A stretch of DNA of 6,562 nt, taken from positions 1-6,562 of the forward strand of contig JAOPVG010000361.1 in NCBI GenBank assembly GCA_025966255.1. Direction: 5' to 3'. Below are positions 5,841-6,562 of this stretch, piece after piece. The stretch's first letter is position 1. The number at the start of each line of letters is the position of its first letter. Position numbers and translations under genes: made by a program. This stretch comes from Jatrophihabitans sp. GTDB lineage: Bacteria; Actinomycetota; Actinomycetes; Mycobacteriales; Jatrophihabitantaceae. The notes under the pieces were generated by a model. That model was given only the letters and a program-made list of their open reading frames with translations. It did not search any database and was not told the origin of the DNA.

Positions 5841-6562
5841 CTCCGCTCGCCGACTTGCTGACCGGCGTGGCCCGCGGTGAGCACGTCCCGGCCGATGGCG
5901 GCTGGCATCGAGTGCCGCAGTGGCGGCCCGACGTGGAGGCCGTCATCGCCCTGACCGGCCACGCCGTGCTTGCGGTGGGCGATGACGTCAGCGATGAATC
6001 ACTCGAGCGTCTCGGCGTCGACGGGTACGGCGGGGCGTGCGCGCCGCAGGTCCTCACGGCCCTGGCCGGACGCGACGGATGGATCGACAGCCTGGACGTG
6101 CTGCTCGCCGCACATCCGCCCAGCGCTCGGTCGGCCGGTGACCTCGTGCCGCGACCCGACCTTGCCGAGCACCCGCGCGTGCAGTTCGCCCGCGCGATCC
6201 GGACCGACGTCCAGGTGTTCGGTTCAGTTGATCCTTCGTGCCGAGACTTGGTCACCATCTCGCGGGGCATCGCCGGCCTGCCCGAGCTCAGCTTCGAGAT
6301 CGAGCCGACCCGCCGCGGTCGAACCGAAGCCCGGACGTTACTGCGGTCAGCTCTCGACGTGGTTGCCGGCACCGACATGGTGCTTGCAGCGTCGGCACCG
6401 GGCAACGCCGCCAGTCTGCGGGCGCTGCTCGGCGCCGGGTTCCGCCCGCTCGGCTCGGTGCAGCTCCTCCGGCCGGCCCGTCCGTCACGCGACGCGCAGA
6501 CCGAGCCACAGCGCAGCGGTGGCCAGCACGAGAAGCAGCGGCACGGTGAGCAGTCCGAGTAG
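5837..6562 (+). CDS. GNAT-like N-acetyltransferase family protein
   Basis: A 241-residue protein from the GTG that overlaps the RNase H/phosphatase stop. Residues 35-90 (EAVIALTGHAVLAVG, DGYGGACAPQVLTALAG, GWIDSLDVLL) and 113-126 (PRVQFARAIRTDVQ) follow a pattern I recall from uncharacterised actinobacterial GNAT proteins. The C-terminal part resembles the acetyl-CoA-binding half of GNAT enzymes: LVTISRGIAGLPELSFEI at 138-155, RRGRTEARTLL at 159-169, and APGNAASLRALLGAGFRPLG at 187-206, the usual Asn-Ser-Gly-Phe end. The loop at 159-165 lacks the second glycine of R/Q-x-x-G-x-G/A in clear register, so acetyl-CoA binding may be weak or lost. Acceptor substrate is unknown. The family match ends near residue 212. 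Residues 217-241 (Gln/Glu/Arg/His-rich) are antisense to an opposite-strand membrane protein and may be an unconserved read-through tail. Confidence 0.75.
   Translation: MTPLADLLTGVARGEHVPADGGWHRVPQWRPDVEAVIALTGHAVLAVGDDVSDESLERLGVDGYGGACAPQVLTALAGRDGWIDSLDVLLAAHPPSARSAGDLVPRPDLAEHPRVQFARAIRTDVQVFGSVDPSCRDLVTISRGIAGLPELSFEIEPTRRGRTEARTLLRSALDVVAGTDMVLAASAPGNAASLRALLGAGFRPLGSVQLLRPARPSRDAQTEPQRSGGQHEKQRHGEQSE
6485..6562 (-). CDS. C-terminal end of a membrane protein, partial
   Basis: The complement of the last 78 bases reads as 25 open codons plus TGA (at 6487-6485). The 25 residues are almost all Leu, Val, Ala and Gly, include the segment TVPLLLVLATAALWLGLRVA, and end right after Arg-Val-Ala. 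That is the look of a final transmembrane helix of a protein whose gene starts right of the window. Family cannot be assigned from 25 residues. It lies fully within the tail of the GNAT-like gene, in exactly mirrored codon register, so its Leu codons (CTG/CTC) appear on the other strand as Gln and Glu codons. I think this strand is the more likely coding one here, because the other strand's tail has no recognisable family pattern. Confidence 0.5.
   Translation of the reverse strand, partial: LLGLLTVPLLLVLATAALWLGLRVA

Overview
The window looks like chromosomal DNA from a high-GC Gram-positive actinobacterium. G/C-ending codons dominate every gene, GTG starts are common, and positions 2834-5840 reproduce the gene order Rv2230c-Rv2229c-Rv2228c of Mycobacterium tuberculosis (Nif3-like, zinc-ribbon coiled coil, RNase H/phosphatase fusion). 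No phage, IS, CRISPR or RNA gene is visible. I cannot name the genus.

Left block, + strand (2-1571): the C-terminal end of a short-chain dehydrogenase/reductase (SDR), a small glyoxalase-fold (VOC) protein, and an ECF-type sigma factor carrying a C-terminal SnoaL-like domain in the manner of M. tuberculosis SigG. The three genes are packed like an operon; the VOC and sigma genes share GTGA at 582-585. The layout suggests a small stress or catabolic unit with a sigma factor whose own extra domain may replace an anti-sigma factor.

Middle block, - strand (1576-2752): a two-membrane-segment protein with a PLDc_N domain, followed by a predicted lipoprotein with an HNH/DUF1524-type nuclease domain. 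Its 3' end converges on the sigma factor gene with only 4 bases between the stop codons.

Right block, + strand (2834-6562): after an 81-base divergent intergenic region come four genes joined by three consecutive 4-base GTGA stop/start overlaps: Nif3-like dinuclear metal protein, zinc-ribbon coiled-coil protein, RNase H/acid phosphatase (CobC-like) fusion, and a GNAT-like acetyltransferase. They are probably co-transcribed and translationally coupled. What they do together is not established; nucleic-acid metabolism (RNase H) and cofactor or phosphate-ester chemistry (CobC-like domain, Nif3 metal site) are the only clues.

At the right edge, the last 78 bases also encode, in antisense, the hydrophobic C-terminal end of an opposite-strand membrane protein that enters from outside the window. 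The hydrophilic tail of the GNAT-like protein there is probably a mirror of that gene.

I found no convincing new multi-gene system. The points most worth following are the four-gene coupled operon with its unassigned joint function, the antisense overlap at the right end, the degenerate acetyl-CoA loop of the GNAT-like protein, and the surface-anchored HNH nuclease.
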